Of a stretch of 64,000 bases of DNA, positions 17,132 to 28,512 are shown in pieces (positions within the stretch are counted from its first letter, which is position 1; each line of letters starts with the position of its first letter). Source of the stretch: JAKVBH01 sp049800955. GTDB taxonomy: Bacteria > Pseudomonadota > Alphaproteobacteria > Rhodobacterales > Rhodobacteraceae. The stretch is from the NCBI RefSeq assembly GCF_049800955.1, contig NZ_JBNAGA010000001.1, positions 1,178,001 to 1,242,000 on the forward strand. The letters run 5' to 3'. The notes beneath the pieces are model-generated. The model was not told where the DNA came from. It did not search any database and worked only from the letters and a program-made list of their open reading frames with translations. A program made the position numbers and the translations under genes.

Positions 17132-17514
17132 TGATCATTGCCGCCAATCCCCCGTGATCCCGCGAGGCACTTGGATGTGCGCACAACATCAAGGCAATAT
17201 CCCCGACGCTTATCTGCACGCCAAAGCGGGGTTCAGCGACTGGCCGTGGACAAATGGGCGACGGATCCCGATTTGTATTACGTGACGACGGGGCCGCAGA
17301 ACGCCCGAGCCGAATTCTGACGCAGCGCGCGCATCTGCTTTCATTTGCGCCACCGAAGGCTCAATCCACGCCACCGTATCGACGGGAGCAATAAACCAAT
17401 GCGTCGCATACCCGCCAAACCTGCTTGCGGCACCAGTCAGCATGAGCCACTTCATCGCCGGGAAGCGTTCAAATCAGGTGCCGTCGCAACGCCGGCGTCA
17501 TATGTGCGGTGTGG
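17132..17514. other. Spacer between rhaK and hyuB, no confident gene
   Basis: A 383-bp gap between convergent genes. A minus-strand frame of 81 codons (17210-17455, beginning MKWLMLTGAASRFGG) and a plus-strand frame of 60 codons are the only open stretches. Neither has a convincing ribosome site or a recognised family. No strong terminator hairpin is visible. It may be a decayed gene remnant. Confidence 0.4.
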
Positions 17515-19224
17515 CTATATCTGCTGGCCTTTTGCAACGGCGGATTGGACGGCGGCGATCTCATCCGCAGAGAGGCCATAGTCCTGCGCGGCGGTCTCGG
17601 GCGAGATATATCCGAGGGCAAGATCACGCTTCACGCGCTCTTTGGGGCGCTCAGCCGGATCGCCGTAGCCCGCGCCGCCGGGGAAGGCCATCATCACTCT
17701 GCGCCCGTGGGGCACAAATTGCTTGCCTTTGACACGCATCTCCGCCCCGTCGTCTCGCGCAATTGTCGTTGGCGCGCCGCTCAAGCCGCCGCGACGGCCC
17801 CGCGCGGGATGCTGGCTGCGATCGAACATGGCTTGAATATCGAACTCGTGACCCTCTTGCGCGCCCACTTCCATGAATTGGCCCAGACCGCCGCGCGTTT
17901 TGCCCGCACCGCCACTGTCGGGCCGCAGCTCCTTGCGCCAGATGATGACGGGGCCTGCGTGTTCCGTGGCTTCAATGGGCATGGTCATGACGCCGGACGG
18001 AAAGGCCGTGGCGTTCATCCCGTCATGCTCAGGGCGCGCGCCCGAACCGCCCGAATTGAAAGTCAGGACCTCGGCGCGCTTGGCATCCGCAGGGGCAGGG
18101 GCGTCGCTGCGGGGGCGCAGGCTCACCTGGAAATTGCACAGACATCCTGCGCCCTCGGCTGGGACCAGTCCGGGAACGATCTTGTCGAACGCGTCGTAGA
18201 CCGCATCGGGAACGAAATGCCCCACAATGTGGCGCAGCGCGACGGGCGCGGGATGCAGCGCGTTCACGATGGTGTTTTCCGGCGCGGTGACCTCAAAGGG
18301 CGCCAGCGAAGCGGCATTGTTTGGGATCTCGGGCGCGATGGCGACTTTCAAGGCATAGCAGGCATAAGCTTTTGTGTAGACCAGCGGGCAGTTGATGCCT
18401 TTCCTGTCGATCCCGGATGTGCCGGTGAAGTCCGTGACGATCCGGTCTCCCTTGATGCTGATGTTCACCTTGAGCGTGATGGGCACGTCAAAGCCATCCA
18501 TCGTCATCTCGCCGCTGGCAGAGGTCTGGGGCAGGGCGGCGATGGCGTCGAGTGTCGCTCGGCGCGAATTGTCTAGGATGAACGCGGCAATCTCGTCCAG
18601 ATCGGCCAGGCCGAACTCTTCCATCATCGCCACAAGCCGCCTGTGGCCAATCTCATTGCAGGTGGCCAGCGCATAGACATCGCCGATGAGCTGGTCTGGC
18701 TCTCGGACATTGCCACGGATGATCCGCACCAGCGTCTCATCAACAACGCCTTTGTCTGCAAACTTCATGATCGGGATGTAGAGGCCTTCCTCGTAGACAC
18801 TCTGTGCATCGGCGCCAAAACCACGGCCGCCAATATCAACGATATGCGCTGTGCAGGCGAAAAAGCCGACCAGAGCGCCCTCGTGAAACGACGGGGTGAC
18901 CATCGTGATATCGTGCAGGTGGCCGGTGCCTTCCCAAGGGTCGTTGGTGATGTAGACATCGCCCTCGAACATGTTGTCTCGCCCGATCCGGCGGATGAAA
19001 TGGGCCACGGCATCGGCCATGGCGTTCACATGACCGGGGGTGCCGGTCACGGCTTGGGCCAGCATGGTGCCATGGGTGTCATAGACGCCAGCCGAGAGGT
19101 CGCCCGCTTCGCGCACCGAGGTTGAAAAGGCCGTGCGGACCAGCGCCTGCGCCTGTTCCTCAACCACAGAGATCAGGCGGTTCCACATGACCTGATAGAC
19201 GACCTTGGAATGCTCTTGTACCAT
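17515..19224 (-). CDS. hyuB: Hydantoinase B / oxoprolinase-family subunit
   Basis: A 569-residue protein of the HyuB family, the partner of HyuA in ATP-dependent hydantoinases, N-methylhydantoinase, 5-oxoprolinase and acetone carboxylase-like enzymes. Typical segments are ALVRTAFSTSVREAGDLS near the start, YDTHGTMLAQAVTGTPGH, FEGDVYITNDPWEGTGH and the C-terminal glycine-rich FPGGAGYGDPAER. It begins 5 bp after the hyuA stop, so both subunits are co-translated. The ring substrate is not determined by sequence; N-methylhydantoin is attractive because a creatinase gene lies beyond hyuA. Confidence 0.9.
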   Translation of the reverse strand: MVQEHSKVVYQVMWNRLISVVEEQAQALVRTAFSTSVREAGDLSAGVYDTHGTMLAQAVTGTPGHVNAMADAVAHFIRRIGRDNMFEGDVYITNDPWEGTGHLHDITMVTPSFHEGALVGFFACTAHIVDIGGRGFGADAQSVYEEGLYIPIMKFADKGVVDETLVRIIRGNVREPDQLIGDVYALATCNEIGHRRLVAMMEEFGLADLDEIAAFILDNSRRATLDAIAALPQTSASGEMTMDGFDVPITLKVNISIKGDRIVTDFTGTSGIDRKGINCPLVYTKAYACYALKVAIAPEIPNNAASLAPFEVTAPENTIVNALHPAPVALRHIVGHFVPDAVYDAFDKIVPGLVPAEGAGCLCNFQVSLRPRSDAPAPADAKRAEVLTFNSGGSGARPEHDGMNATAFPSGVMTMPIEATEHAGPVIIWRKELRPDSGGAGKTRGGLGQFMEVGAQEGHEFDIQAMFDRSQHPARGRRGGLSGAPTTIARDDGAEMRVKGKQFVPHGRRVMMAFPGGAGYGDPAERPKERVKRDLALGYISPETAAQDYGLSADEIAAVQSAVAKGQQI

Positions 19225-19229
19225 GGGTC

Positions 19230-21329
19230 TTATCCTTTCGGGTCTTTGCTCGGCTTGCGCGCGACGACATCGATGCAGCCGTCGGGCTGGCAGATCGCGT
19301 CGCGGCTGGCGGGCACGATGATGGTGGTTTCGGCTTCGGTCACAGCCGCCGGGCCTTGCGCCCGTTGACCCGTGCCCATGGCGTGCCGGTCAATCACATG
19401 CGCGTCGAGATAAGCGCCTCCCGCCGCATCGAAGATGGGCCGCGTGCTGCCCGTCGCGACGGGCGCGCTGCCGTCTGTTGTCTCAATGCGTGCGACGTCT
19501 TCAGGGGGAGTCGTGGCATTCACGGACCACACCGTTATCTCGATATCCATCCCGGCGACGGGGCGGCCAAAGAGTTTGGTGTAGTCTTCCTCAAAGCGCG
19601 CCTCAAAGGTCGCGGCATCGGGGGTCATGGCCTGTTCTTCGGTCAGTGAAATCGGGATTTCCCAGCCCTGACCTGTGTAGCGCATATAGACTTTGAACTC
19701 CGACAGGATCGGGCTGACCGCGTCACAGGTGCGGACAAAGCCGGTGGCTTCGGTCTGAAGATCGCTCAGGAGGGTTTTGATTTTTCCCGGATCGAAGTCG
19801 CTCAGCTTCATATAGACCGACCGATTGGCCTCAAAGCTGAAAGGCGCACGCAGAAATCCGATGGCAGAGCCGACGCCCGCGCCGGGCGGCACCAGAAGGC
19901 GTGCAACGCCAAGCTTCTCACAAAGCCTGCCCGCATGCAGCGGGGCGGCACCGCCAAAGGCGATCATCGTGTACTCGCTCAAATCCTCGCCGTTCTCGAC
20001 GGCGTGGACACGGGCGGCATTGGCCATGTTTTCGTCGACCACTTCGGCCACACCAAAGGCAGCCTCAGTCGCGTCCATGTCCAACGTCTCACCGACATGG
20101 TCAGTCAGCGCGGCCCGGGCGCTCTCAGGGTGCAAAACAATTGATCCGCCTGCAAAATTCTCGGGGTCCAGCTTGCCCAGCACAAGATCAGCGTCCGTGA
20201 CACCGGGGCGCGCGCCGCCGCGACCGTAACAGGCCGGGCCGGGCTCGGAGCCCGCGCTTTCCGGCCCGACACGGATTTGGCGCAGGGCGTCCACATGGGC
20301 CAGGCTTCCACCGCCCGCGCCAATTTCCACCATGTCGATCACGGGAATGGAGATCGGCATCCCCGATCCCTTCTTGAAGCGATACGTGCGGGCCACCTCG
20401 AAGACGCGGCTGGTCTTGGGAGTCTGGTTCTTGATCAGGCAAATCTTGGCTGTGGTCCCACCCATGTCGAAGGAGAGCACCTTGTCCAACCCGTAGCGCG
20501 CCGCGATGTGCGCCGCAAAGACTGCACCGCCTGCGGGGCCTGATTCCACCAGTCGCACCGGGAAATCTGCCGCATTCTGGATCGAGATGATCCCGCCGCC
20601 CGAATGCATAAGAAAGATGCGACAGCCCACGCCTTCGCCGCGCAGCCGCTCTTCCAGACGCCCGAGATAAGAGGCCATCAACGGTTTGATATAGGCGTTG
20701 GCGACAACCGTGTTGAACCGTTCATATTCGCGCATTTGCGGCGAGACCTCGGACGATATCGAGACCGAGACATCGGGCAGACGTTCTGCCAGCACATCAC
20801 GCACCAATACTTCATGGGCGGGGTTGAGGTAGGAGTGGATCAAACCAACGGCGACACTTTTGAAGCCCGCTTCCGCAATGCGCTCGACCACGGCCTCGAC
20901 ATCGGCGCGCTCAAGAGCAACCAGAATCTCGCCCCTGGCATTCACACGGCCCGGGACGGTAAAGCGCACATGGCGCGGCAGCAGCGGGTCGGGCAGGTTG
21001 AGGTTGAGATCGTATTGCTCAAAGCGCGACTCGGTGCGCATCTCGATCACATCGCGAAACCCTTCGGTCGTGATCAGCGCGGTCTTGGCGCCGCGCCGCT
21101 CGATCAGCGCATTGGTGGCCAGCGTCGTGCCATGTATGATCTGCTCGATCTGAGACGGTGCGATGCCCGCTTTGGCGCAGGCCTGATGCATCCCGTCGAT
21201 GATCGCGTCCTCCGGGGCGGCATAGGTCGTCAACACCTTGACCGAGACGCGTGTCGCGCCTTGTTCGAGCACGACATCCGTGAAGGTGCCGCCAATATCG
21301 ACCCCCATGCGAACAGACCCGGCCTTCAT
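19230..21329 (-). CDS. hyuA: Hydantoinase A / oxoprolinase-family subunit
   Basis: A 699-residue ATP-binding subunit of a hydantoinase/oxoprolinase-type amidohydrolase. It opens with the actin-like phosphate loop RMGVDIGGTFTDVVLE, followed by IIHGTTLATNALIERRGAKT and the second glycine loop LSFDMGGTTAKICLI; TMIAFGGAAPLHAG is near residue 480. Start set at ATG 21329, preceded by GGGAGG. ATP hydrolysis would drive opening of a cyclic amide such as N-methylhydantoin, hydantoin or 5-oxoproline together with HyuB. It is divergent from the creatinase gene across a 471-bp gap, which suggests a functional link through creatine and creatinine breakdown. Confidence 0.9.
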   Translation of the reverse strand: MKAGSVRMGVDIGGTFTDVVLEQGATRVSVKVLTTYAAPEDAIIDGMHQACAKAGIAPSQIEQIIHGTTLATNALIERRGAKTALITTEGFRDVIEMRTESRFEQYDLNLNLPDPLLPRHVRFTVPGRVNARGEILVALERADVEAVVERIAEAGFKSVAVGLIHSYLNPAHEVLVRDVLAERLPDVSVSISSEVSPQMREYERFNTVVANAYIKPLMASYLGRLEERLRGEGVGCRIFLMHSGGGIISIQNAADFPVRLVESGPAGGAVFAAHIAARYGLDKVLSFDMGGTTAKICLIKNQTPKTSRVFEVARTYRFKKGSGMPISIPVIDMVEIGAGGGSLAHVDALRQIRVGPESAGSEPGPACYGRGGARPGVTDADLVLGKLDPENFAGGSIVLHPESARAALTDHVGETLDMDATEAAFGVAEVVDENMANAARVHAVENGEDLSEYTMIAFGGAAPLHAGRLCEKLGVARLLVPPGAGVGSAIGFLRAPFSFEANRSVYMKLSDFDPGKIKTLLSDLQTEATGFVRTCDAVSPILSEFKVYMRYTGQGWEIPISLTEEQAMTPDAATFEARFEEDYTKLFGRPVAGMDIEITVWSVNATTPPEDVARIETTDGSAPVATGSTRPIFDAAGGAYLDAHVIDRHAMGTGQRAQGPAAVTEAETTIIVPASRDAICQPDGCIDVVARKPSKDPKG

Positions 21330-21800
21330 CGACACCTCCCTTTGCGCCCTATGCGCTGACATGACGACAGTCGCGCGGGGAAATCAAATCAATTGCGGTC
21401 TCGTGCGTGAAAGACCGGAACCGCACATCGCTGCATGGGGCTTACGATATGGCCGTCATCAAAGGTGGCGCTGATGCTTCCCCAAAGCCCAATGCAACTG
21501 AGATCGGGTCTGGACTGCACATGTCTCTGCCAAGCGCGAAGCACAGTTTGCGGCGGGCAAAACATTGCAAATTTTCCAGCCGAATTAGTGCCAGAATTCT
21601 TGATCGAAAAGAGCTTTGCGTCTAAGGATGCCCCGTGGGATCGACGATGGCGTCGTCGCTGATGGAAACTCGGTCAGAGCATCCCAAACCAAAAATCCTG
21701 AACGCCGGGATCTTGCTTTGCCGTTTAACGGTGGGGGAAGGTGCAACCGGACTGCAGGGCACTCCTCATCACCAAAAGCGGCCTGAACAGGAGTGAACCG
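21330..21800. promoter_or_regulatory. hyuA-creatinase divergent intergenic region
   Basis: This 471-bp gap must hold the promoters for hyuAB (leftward) and creatinase (rightward). I see no gene in it. There is a small inverted repeat, CGACGA-TGGCG-TCGTCG, around 21640-21660. No convincing sigma-70 pair could be assigned. The length leaves room for operators of an activator such as the GATase1/AraC regulator encoded nearby. Confidence 0.4.
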
Positions 21801-23033
21801 ATGGACGGAGCATCCAACTTTGGCGTCGCGGGTCAGCGCCCCGACTTTTACCGTTTTCACCAGGGCGAAAAGGTGCTGCCTTTCGCTGATGCCGAATATG
21901 AAGCGCGGCTGGCCAAGCTGCGCGCGGTCATGGCCGATGAGGGCGTTGATGCCTGCGTGCTGACCTCGATGCACAATGTCGCTTATTATTCGGGCTTTTT
22001 GTATTGCTCGTTTGGCAGGCCTTATGCGCAGGTCGTAACGGCCACCGAGACCGTGACCTTCAGCGCGGGCATCGATGCGGCCCAGCCCTGGCGTCGCGGC
22101 TATGGCGACAACATCACCTACACCGATTGGCAGCGGAACAATTACTGGCGCGCGATCCACTCGGTGGTGGGCTCGGGCAAGGTCGTTGGCTTTGAAGGTG
22201 ATCATATCTCCTACACCCAGCTTGGCTTGCTGGACGCGTTCCTCAAGCCGTCGGGCAAGAAGGACATCGCGCCCGCGACGATGCGCCTGCGCATGCACAA
22301 ATCCGCCGCTGAGATCGAGCTGATCCGCGCCGGTGCCAACACGGCGGATGTGGGCGGCTATGCCATCCGCGATGCCATCAAGGCAGGCGCGCGCGAGGTC
22401 GATATCGCCATGGCGGGCCGCGATGCGATGGAGCTGGAGATTGCCAAGCGCTTCCCCGACAGCGAGATCCGCGACAGCTGGGTCTGGTTCCAGTCTGGCA
22501 TCAACACCGATGGCGCGCACAACCCCGTCACCACGCGGCAGCTTGAGCGCGGCGATATCCTGAGCCTCAACACCTTCCCGATGATCTCAGGCTACTACAC
22601 TGCGCTGGAGCGTACGCTCTTTGTCGAAGAGGTCGATCCTGCGAGCCTCAAGGTCTGGGAGGCCAACGTCGGCGCCCATGAATACGGGATGAGCCTGCTC
22701 AAGCCCGGCGTGTCCTGCGCTGAGGTCACGCACAAGATCAACGACTTCTTCGCAGAACGCGACATGCTGCAATACCGAACCTTTGGCTATGGCCACTCTT
22801 TCGGTGTGCTGTCGCATTACTACGGCCGGGAAGCAGGTCTGGAGCTGCGCGAGGACATCGACACGGTGCTCGAGCCCGGCATGGTGATCTCGATGGAGCC
22901 GATGCTCACAATTCCCGATGGCCAGCCCGGCGCGGGGGGCTACCGGGAGCACGATATCCTTGTGATCACGGAAGACGGCAATGAAAACATCACCGGCTTC
23001 CCCTACGGCCCGGAGCACAACGTCGTCGGGTGA
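21801..23033 (+). CDS. Creatinase (creatine amidinohydrolase)
   Basis: Hydrolyses creatine to sarcosine and urea (EC 3.5.3.3). The 410-residue protein has the pita-bread fold layout. An N-terminal domain (about 1-160) is followed by the catalytic domain with SGINTDGAHNPVTTR, whose histidine corresponds to the essential catalytic histidine of creatinase. Further creatinase-like segments are LSLNTFPMISGYYTALERTLF, GYGHSFGVLSHYYGREAGLELRED and VISMEPMLTIPDGQPG. Unlike true aminopeptidase P relatives it has no five-ligand metal set, as known for creatinases. Start at ATG 21801 with AGGAG upstream. It is divergent from hyuAB and convergent with a GATase1/AraC regulator. No sarcosine oxidase is present here. 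Confidence 0.9.
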   Translation: MDGASNFGVAGQRPDFYRFHQGEKVLPFADAEYEARLAKLRAVMADEGVDACVLTSMHNVAYYSGFLYCSFGRPYAQVVTATETVTFSAGIDAAQPWRRGYGDNITYTDWQRNNYWRAIHSVVGSGKVVGFEGDHISYTQLGLLDAFLKPSGKKDIAPATMRLRMHKSAAEIELIRAGANTADVGGYAIRDAIKAGAREVDIAMAGRDAMELEIAKRFPDSEIRDSWVWFQSGINTDGAHNPVTTRQLERGDILSLNTFPMISGYYTALERTLFVEEVDPASLKVWEANVGAHEYGMSLLKPGVSCAEVTHKINDFFAERDMLQYRTFGYGHSFGVLSHYYGREAGLELREDIDTVLEPGMVISMEPMLTIPDGQPGAGGYREHDILVITEDGNENITGFPYGPEHNVVG

Positions 23034-23048
23034 TCGAATCGGAATAAA

Positions 23049-23076
23049 GGTATGAGCGGCCCGGGTTGCTCATACC
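23049..23076. terminator. Terminator between creatinase and GATase1/AraC gene
   Basis: A perfect 9-bp stem, GGTATGAGC (23049-23057) and GCTCATACC (23068-23076), with a 10-base loop, lies in the 56-bp gap between two convergent genes. On the minus strand the stem is followed by TTTATTCC, so it best fits termination of the leftward hut-regulator transcript; it may also serve the creatinase gene. Confidence 0.7.
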
Positions 23077-23089
23077 CACCCCGGGGCGT

Positions 23090-24133
23090 TCAGCGATCGT
23101 CCCGGGCTTTCAGGCGCCCGCGGTGCCCATAAGGTGTCTCCCCGTACCGGGCTTTGTAATGGCGCGAAAAGACGTTGTTGGAATTGAAGCCCGCCGCTAC
23201 GGCGATTTCCATAACGCTGAGATTGGTCTCCGTCAGCAATGTGCGCGCGCGATCCAACCGGATATTGCGATAGGTTTGTGCGGGAGCCTCATTCAGCAAT
23301 TGTTTGAACTGACGTTCGATCTGGCGGCGCGAAATTCCCGCGCGGATCGCAAGCTCATCCAGCGTCAGGGGATTTTCGATATTGTCGTACATCGCCCGCA
23401 AAACGGCCAGGATACGTGGATTGCGCGAGCTGATGGCCTTGGCGATGGAGGAGCGCTGTTCGCTGCGCGTCGTGATATCCGGCCCGTTCAGACACATGTC
23501 AGAGACCGCGATAGCAAAGTCCTCTCCGTAGTCCTCTGCGATAATGGAGACCATCAACTCGGTCGCGGCAACACCACCTCCGCAGGTGAGAAGTGTTCCG
23601 TCTTTTTCGAACCGCTGCGGCGTGGGGGCCAGATCAGGAAATTCCTCGATAAAACCGGGCTGGTTCTCCCAATGCAGCGTGAACCTCTTGCCCTTCAGTA
23701 GGCCTGCCCGCGCCAGGGTCGCAGCGCCAGTGCAGATCCCGCCGACCGCGCCGCCAAAGCGGACGTGGCGCCTGATGCCTCCCAGAACATCCTCCGAGGC
23801 CGCCTGAATGCCGTTGTTGCCGGAGCAGACAAAGAGATAGGTGTCCGGCGTCAGCGCGCGCAGGTTTGCATGCACGTCGATATCAATCCCTGACGAGGAG
23901 GAGACCGTCCTTCCGTCGTCAGATATCGCCAACCATCCATAAAGCGGCTTTTGCGCCAGCTGATTGGCGATGCGCAATGGATCGAGTGCGGCGCTGAAGG
24001 CAAGCAAGGTGAACTGGGGCAGAAGCAGGAAGCCGAACCATCGGGTCTCTTTTGCGGCTTTGATCGGGTAGCTGAATGCGCCTTCTGGCACGAGATCGGG
24101 CCGACCTGTGTCCCTGCCTTCATTTTTGCTCAC
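23090..24133 (-). CDS. GATase1-like AraC-family regulator (GlxA/GbdR type)
   Basis: A 347-residue regulator with an N-terminal DJ-1/PfpI (class I glutamine amidotransferase-like) domain (WFGFLLLPQFTLLAFSAALDPLR... FVCSGNNGI... GAVGGICTGAATLARAGLL). A C-terminal AraC DNA-binding domain follows (LDELAIRAGISRRQIERQFK, SVMEIAVAAGFNSNNVFSRHYKARYG). Relatives such as GbdR, CdhR and SouR respond to betaine, carnitine or sarcosine, which is established for that family in pseudomonads. Start set at GTG 24133 with GAGGGGG upstream, 10 bp after the PhyH stop. It is the last gene of the extended hut operon. It may sense a methylated amine and control either that operon or the neighbouring creatinase. Confidence 0.85.
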   Translation of the reverse strand: MSKNEGRDTGRPDLVPEGAFSYPIKAAKETRWFGFLLLPQFTLLAFSAALDPLRIANQLAQKPLYGWLAISDDGRTVSSSSGIDIDVHANLRALTPDTYLFVCSGNNGIQAASEDVLGGIRRHVRFGGAVGGICTGAATLARAGLLKGKRFTLHWENQPGFIEEFPDLAPTPQRFEKDGTLLTCGGGVAATELMVSIIAEDYGEDFAIAVSDMCLNGPDITTRSEQRSSIAKAISSRNPRILAVLRAMYDNIENPLTLDELAIRAGISRRQIERQFKQLLNEAPAQTYRNIRLDRARTLLTETNLSVMEIAVAAGFNSNNVFSRHYKARYGETPYGHRGRLKARDDR

Positions 24134-24143
24134 AATTGCCCCC

Positions 24144-24947
24144 TCAGTCGGTTCTCTCCAGAAGCATCGGGAACCAGTCTTCCCGCAAACGCTCACCTTC
24201 TTTCATATCATGCCCGGGGAAGGGAGGCGATGTTGGCCCTGGGCGCTCAATGTAGCGCGCGTCGTCCCCGAGGAGGCGCAGGGAGAAGGCCCGGCGGCGC
24301 GTGCCCGCCTCATTGCCGCGCGCGCCATGCAGGGTCTTGTAGTTGAACGCGACGGCATCGCCCGGCTCCATCTCATATTCGCGGATGTCCATGCCTTCCG
24401 CATCCGGATCGGGGACAGGCATATATTCATCGTCGTTCGGATAAAAGCTCGTTTCGGCCAGCCAGCGCGTTGGCAGGACCGCCTTTTCCCACAGGTGCGA
24501 ACCGGCCACGCAACGCAAAGAGGCCTCGCGCACGGGATCGAGCGGCGACCAGAAGCTCACGGTTTGCTGCCCCTCGACAAAGTAATAGGGCGCATCCTGA
24601 TGCCAAGGCGTGGGCTTGGAGGTGCCGGGCTCCTTCACAAGCACATGATCATGGAACATCTGGACGGTTCGCGATCCCATGAGCTCCGCGGCCACTTCAG
24701 CCGCGGGAGAAGCCTTGATGGCCTCCCGAAACTCGGGGATCCGGGTCCAGTTGCAATAATCATCAAAGAAACGCCCGCCTTCGCCTTCCTTGAGGTTTTC
24801 GGCCGCGTAGGGGCCAGGCTCGGCCATGTTGCGCGCGACGCCGTCGCGGAGCTGCTCCACCTGGTCCTTGAACAGACCTTTCACCAGTACGACGCCGTCC
24901 CGGGCGTAGGCCTCGATATGCTCTTGGGTCAAAAGAGGGTGTGTCAT
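24144..24947 (-). CDS. PhyH-family Fe(II)/2-oxoglutarate dioxygenase
   Basis: A 267-residue phytanoyl-CoA dioxygenase-family protein. The iron facial triad is visible as HQD (His116, Asp118) in TPWHQDAPYYF and His207 in KTLHGARGN, with Arg219 in RRRAFSLR as the likely 2-oxoglutarate anchor. Members hydroxylate small molecules such as ectoine or remove N- or O-methyl groups by hydroxylation. No signal peptide is present. It lies 39 bp after the Rieske gene and 10 bp before the GATase1/AraC gene, on the same strand as hutIHGU, so it is probably expressed with histidine degradation. The substrate is unknown. Confidence 0.82.
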   Translation of the reverse strand: MTHPLLTQEHIEAYARDGVVLVKGLFKDQVEQLRDGVARNMAEPGPYAAENLKEGEGGRFFDDYCNWTRIPEFREAIKASPAAEVAAELMGSRTVQMFHDHVLVKEPGTSKPTPWHQDAPYYFVEGQQTVSFWSPLDPVREASLRCVAGSHLWEKAVLPTRWLAETSFYPNDDEYMPVPDPDAEGMDIREYEMEPGDAVAFNYKTLHGARGNEAGTRRRAFSLRLLGDDARYIERPGPTSPPFPGHDMKEGERLREDWFPMLLERTD

Positions 24948-24986
24948 GGGTCTGACCTCTCGTTGCGATTGTTGGGGGAGTGAAAA

Positions 24987-26036
24987 CTATTCCGCCATCT
25001 GGCGGTCAACCTGGTGTTCTTCGTTGATCATGGCCTGCAACTGTCGGCGAAAGCGCAGCTGCCCGCCATCAATCGGCAAGTCGACATGCGGTGAGGTCTT
25101 GTTGGACATGCCGAGCTGCACTTCATTGAGAACGGCACGGTCTTCTTCGAAGGCGTGCTGCACATCCTCTGACATCATTTTCGACAGCTCTTCGTCATCC
25201 GGGCGGATGTTGCGCAGCTGGAACCAGTAATAGCGCGTGCGGCCCTCGTCAGTTGGCGTCATGAAATTGTAGCTGTCCATGATGAAGGTTTTCTCATGCA
25301 GCGGACCGTCCGGCCCGCCAGTGCCTGCAGGTGTGAAGACAGCCTTGATCAGCGCGTGGGACGGGTAGCGGACCTCATAGTGCTGAAGCCGGTCACAGTT
25401 CCCCTCGAACTCGACTACCTTCTTGTAGAACGGGGCAGGCTCATGATCCATCATCCAGCGATGCACGATCACGCCTTCATCGGTCTTGGTGATCCTGAGC
25501 GGCGTGTCCTTGGTGGCATCGGCGGCAAAACTTGATTGATGAACCCAGGCCACATGGGTCGGGTCAAGCAGGTTGTCGCACATCAGCAGGTAGTTGCAGT
25601 CAAGCTCCATGGCCGCGCCGCGATTGATGCCCCAATCGGGGTTGTCATAGTTCTCGATCTCGAAAATGTCCGACGGATCCGCCAACGCCGGGTTGCCCAT
25701 CCAGATCCAGACAAGCCCGTATTTCTCATGCATCGGGTAGGCATGGACTTTGGCATTTGAAGGGATGCTGCCCGTGCCCGGCGCCCAGACACATTGACCC
25801 GCGCAGTTGAACGTAAGCCCGTGATAGCCGCATTCCACCGTGTCGCCTTTGATCCGCCCCTTGGACAGGGGCAGCTTGCGGTGCGGGCAGGCATCCTCGA
25901 GCGCCACGAGATCCCCTGCCTCAGACCGGAACACGCAGATCTTTTCCCCAAGGACCATGATCTGTTGCAAATCGCGCGTAATCTCATGGTCCCACGCGGC
26001 GACATACCAAGCGTTCTTCAAAAACATCTGTGTCAT
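24987..26036 (-). CDS. Rieske non-heme iron oxygenase, VanA/NdmA-like
   Basis: A 349-residue oxygenase component. The Rieske cluster ligands are Cys50, His52, Cys69 and His72 (ACPHRKLPLSKG... VECGYHG). The mononuclear iron site includes His161 and His166 in DNLLDPTHVAWVH, with an upstream bridging aspartate. Size and layout match single-component oxygenases such as vanillate O-demethylase VanA, dicamba demethylase and caffeine N-demethylases, which need a separate reductase; none is encoded nearby. Start at ATG 26036, only 5 bp after the hutU stop, which places it firmly in the hut operon. Demethylation of a modified histidine or imidazole is the leading inference; O-demethylation of an aromatic is the main alternative. 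Confidence 0.87.
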   Translation of the reverse strand: MTQMFLKNAWYVAAWDHEITRDLQQIMVLGEKICVFRSEAGDLVALEDACPHRKLPLSKGRIKGDTVECGYHGLTFNCAGQCVWAPGTGSIPSNAKVHAYPMHEKYGLVWIWMGNPALADPSDIFEIENYDNPDWGINRGAAMELDCNYLLMCDNLLDPTHVAWVHQSSFAADATKDTPLRITKTDEGVIVHRWMMDHEPAPFYKKVVEFEGNCDRLQHYEVRYPSHALIKAVFTPAGTGGPDGPLHEKTFIMDSYNFMTPTDEGRTRYYWFQLRNIRPDDEELSKMMSEDVQHAFEEDRAVLNEVQLGMSNKTSPHVDLPIDGGQLRFRRQLQAMINEEHQVDRQMAE

Positions 26037-26041
26037 CGCTC

Positions 26042-27711
<1,670 letters not shown>

Positions 27712-27715
<4 letters not shown>

Positions 27716-28512
27716 CGAATGCCTCCAAGGGTCGGGGCCAATTCGGCCAATGTGGTGAGGATCGCGCCGAGGTGGCGACGCAGCGCAGTTGCTTTGGTGG
27801 GATCATAGGCCCAGGGCGGGGCCTCATCCGTCAGATAGCTCGATTGCGCGAGCTCCATCTGCACCGCGTGCCAGCCCTCGGCGGGTCTGCCATAGTGACG
27901 GGTGGTCCAACCGCCGCGAAACCTTCCGTTGGTCACGGATGTGTAGTCTTCCGCGCCATGGCATATGCCTTCGACGGCCGCGGTGATGCGCGGGTCACAG
28001 GTGGTGCCGCTGTCGTCACCGATGTTGAAATCCGGCAGCGTTCCATCAAAGAGAAACGGGATGCGCGAGCGGATCGAGTGACAATCATAGTGGATTGCCA
28101 CGCCATGCAGATCCCGGATGCGCGTCATCTCCGCCGCCATCGCCGCGTGATAAGGCCGGTGCAGCGCATCAAGTCGGCGCGCTATTTCATCGGCATCCGG
28201 GGCCGTATCCCAGATGTCGCGCCCCTCGAAATCCGTAAGCGGCACGAGCCCGGTGGTGTTCTGGCCGGGATAGAGGCTCTGGCCCGACGGGTCGCGGTTC
28301 ACATCGAGCACATAGCGGTGATGGGTGGCGCGCACGATGGTCACGCCCTCCAGCAGCCCGTCATAAAGCTGGTCTATATGCCAATCCGTATCGGCCAGCT
28401 TGCGCCCGGTGTCATTGAGGTGGGCGTGCACATCGTCGGGCACAAAGGTGCCGGTATGGGGCAGCCCCAGAACAATCGGGCCGTCTCCGCGTTGCACCGT
28501 TACGGGCGTCAT
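27712..28512 (-). CDS. hutG: N-formylglutamate deformylase
   Basis: Hydrolyses N-formylglutamate to glutamate and formate (EC 3.5.1.68), the final step of the five-step route that uses HutF. The 266-residue protein contains VLGLPHTGTFVPDDV near the start, DTDWHIDQLYDGLL, VLDVNRDPSGQSLYPG and HYDCHSIRSRIPFLFDG, with the histidines and acidic residues expected of the N-formylglutamate amidohydrolase fold. It overlaps hutH upstream and hutU downstream by 4 bp each. The presence of hutF divergently confirms the formylglutamate route rather than the formiminoglutamase route. Confidence 0.93.
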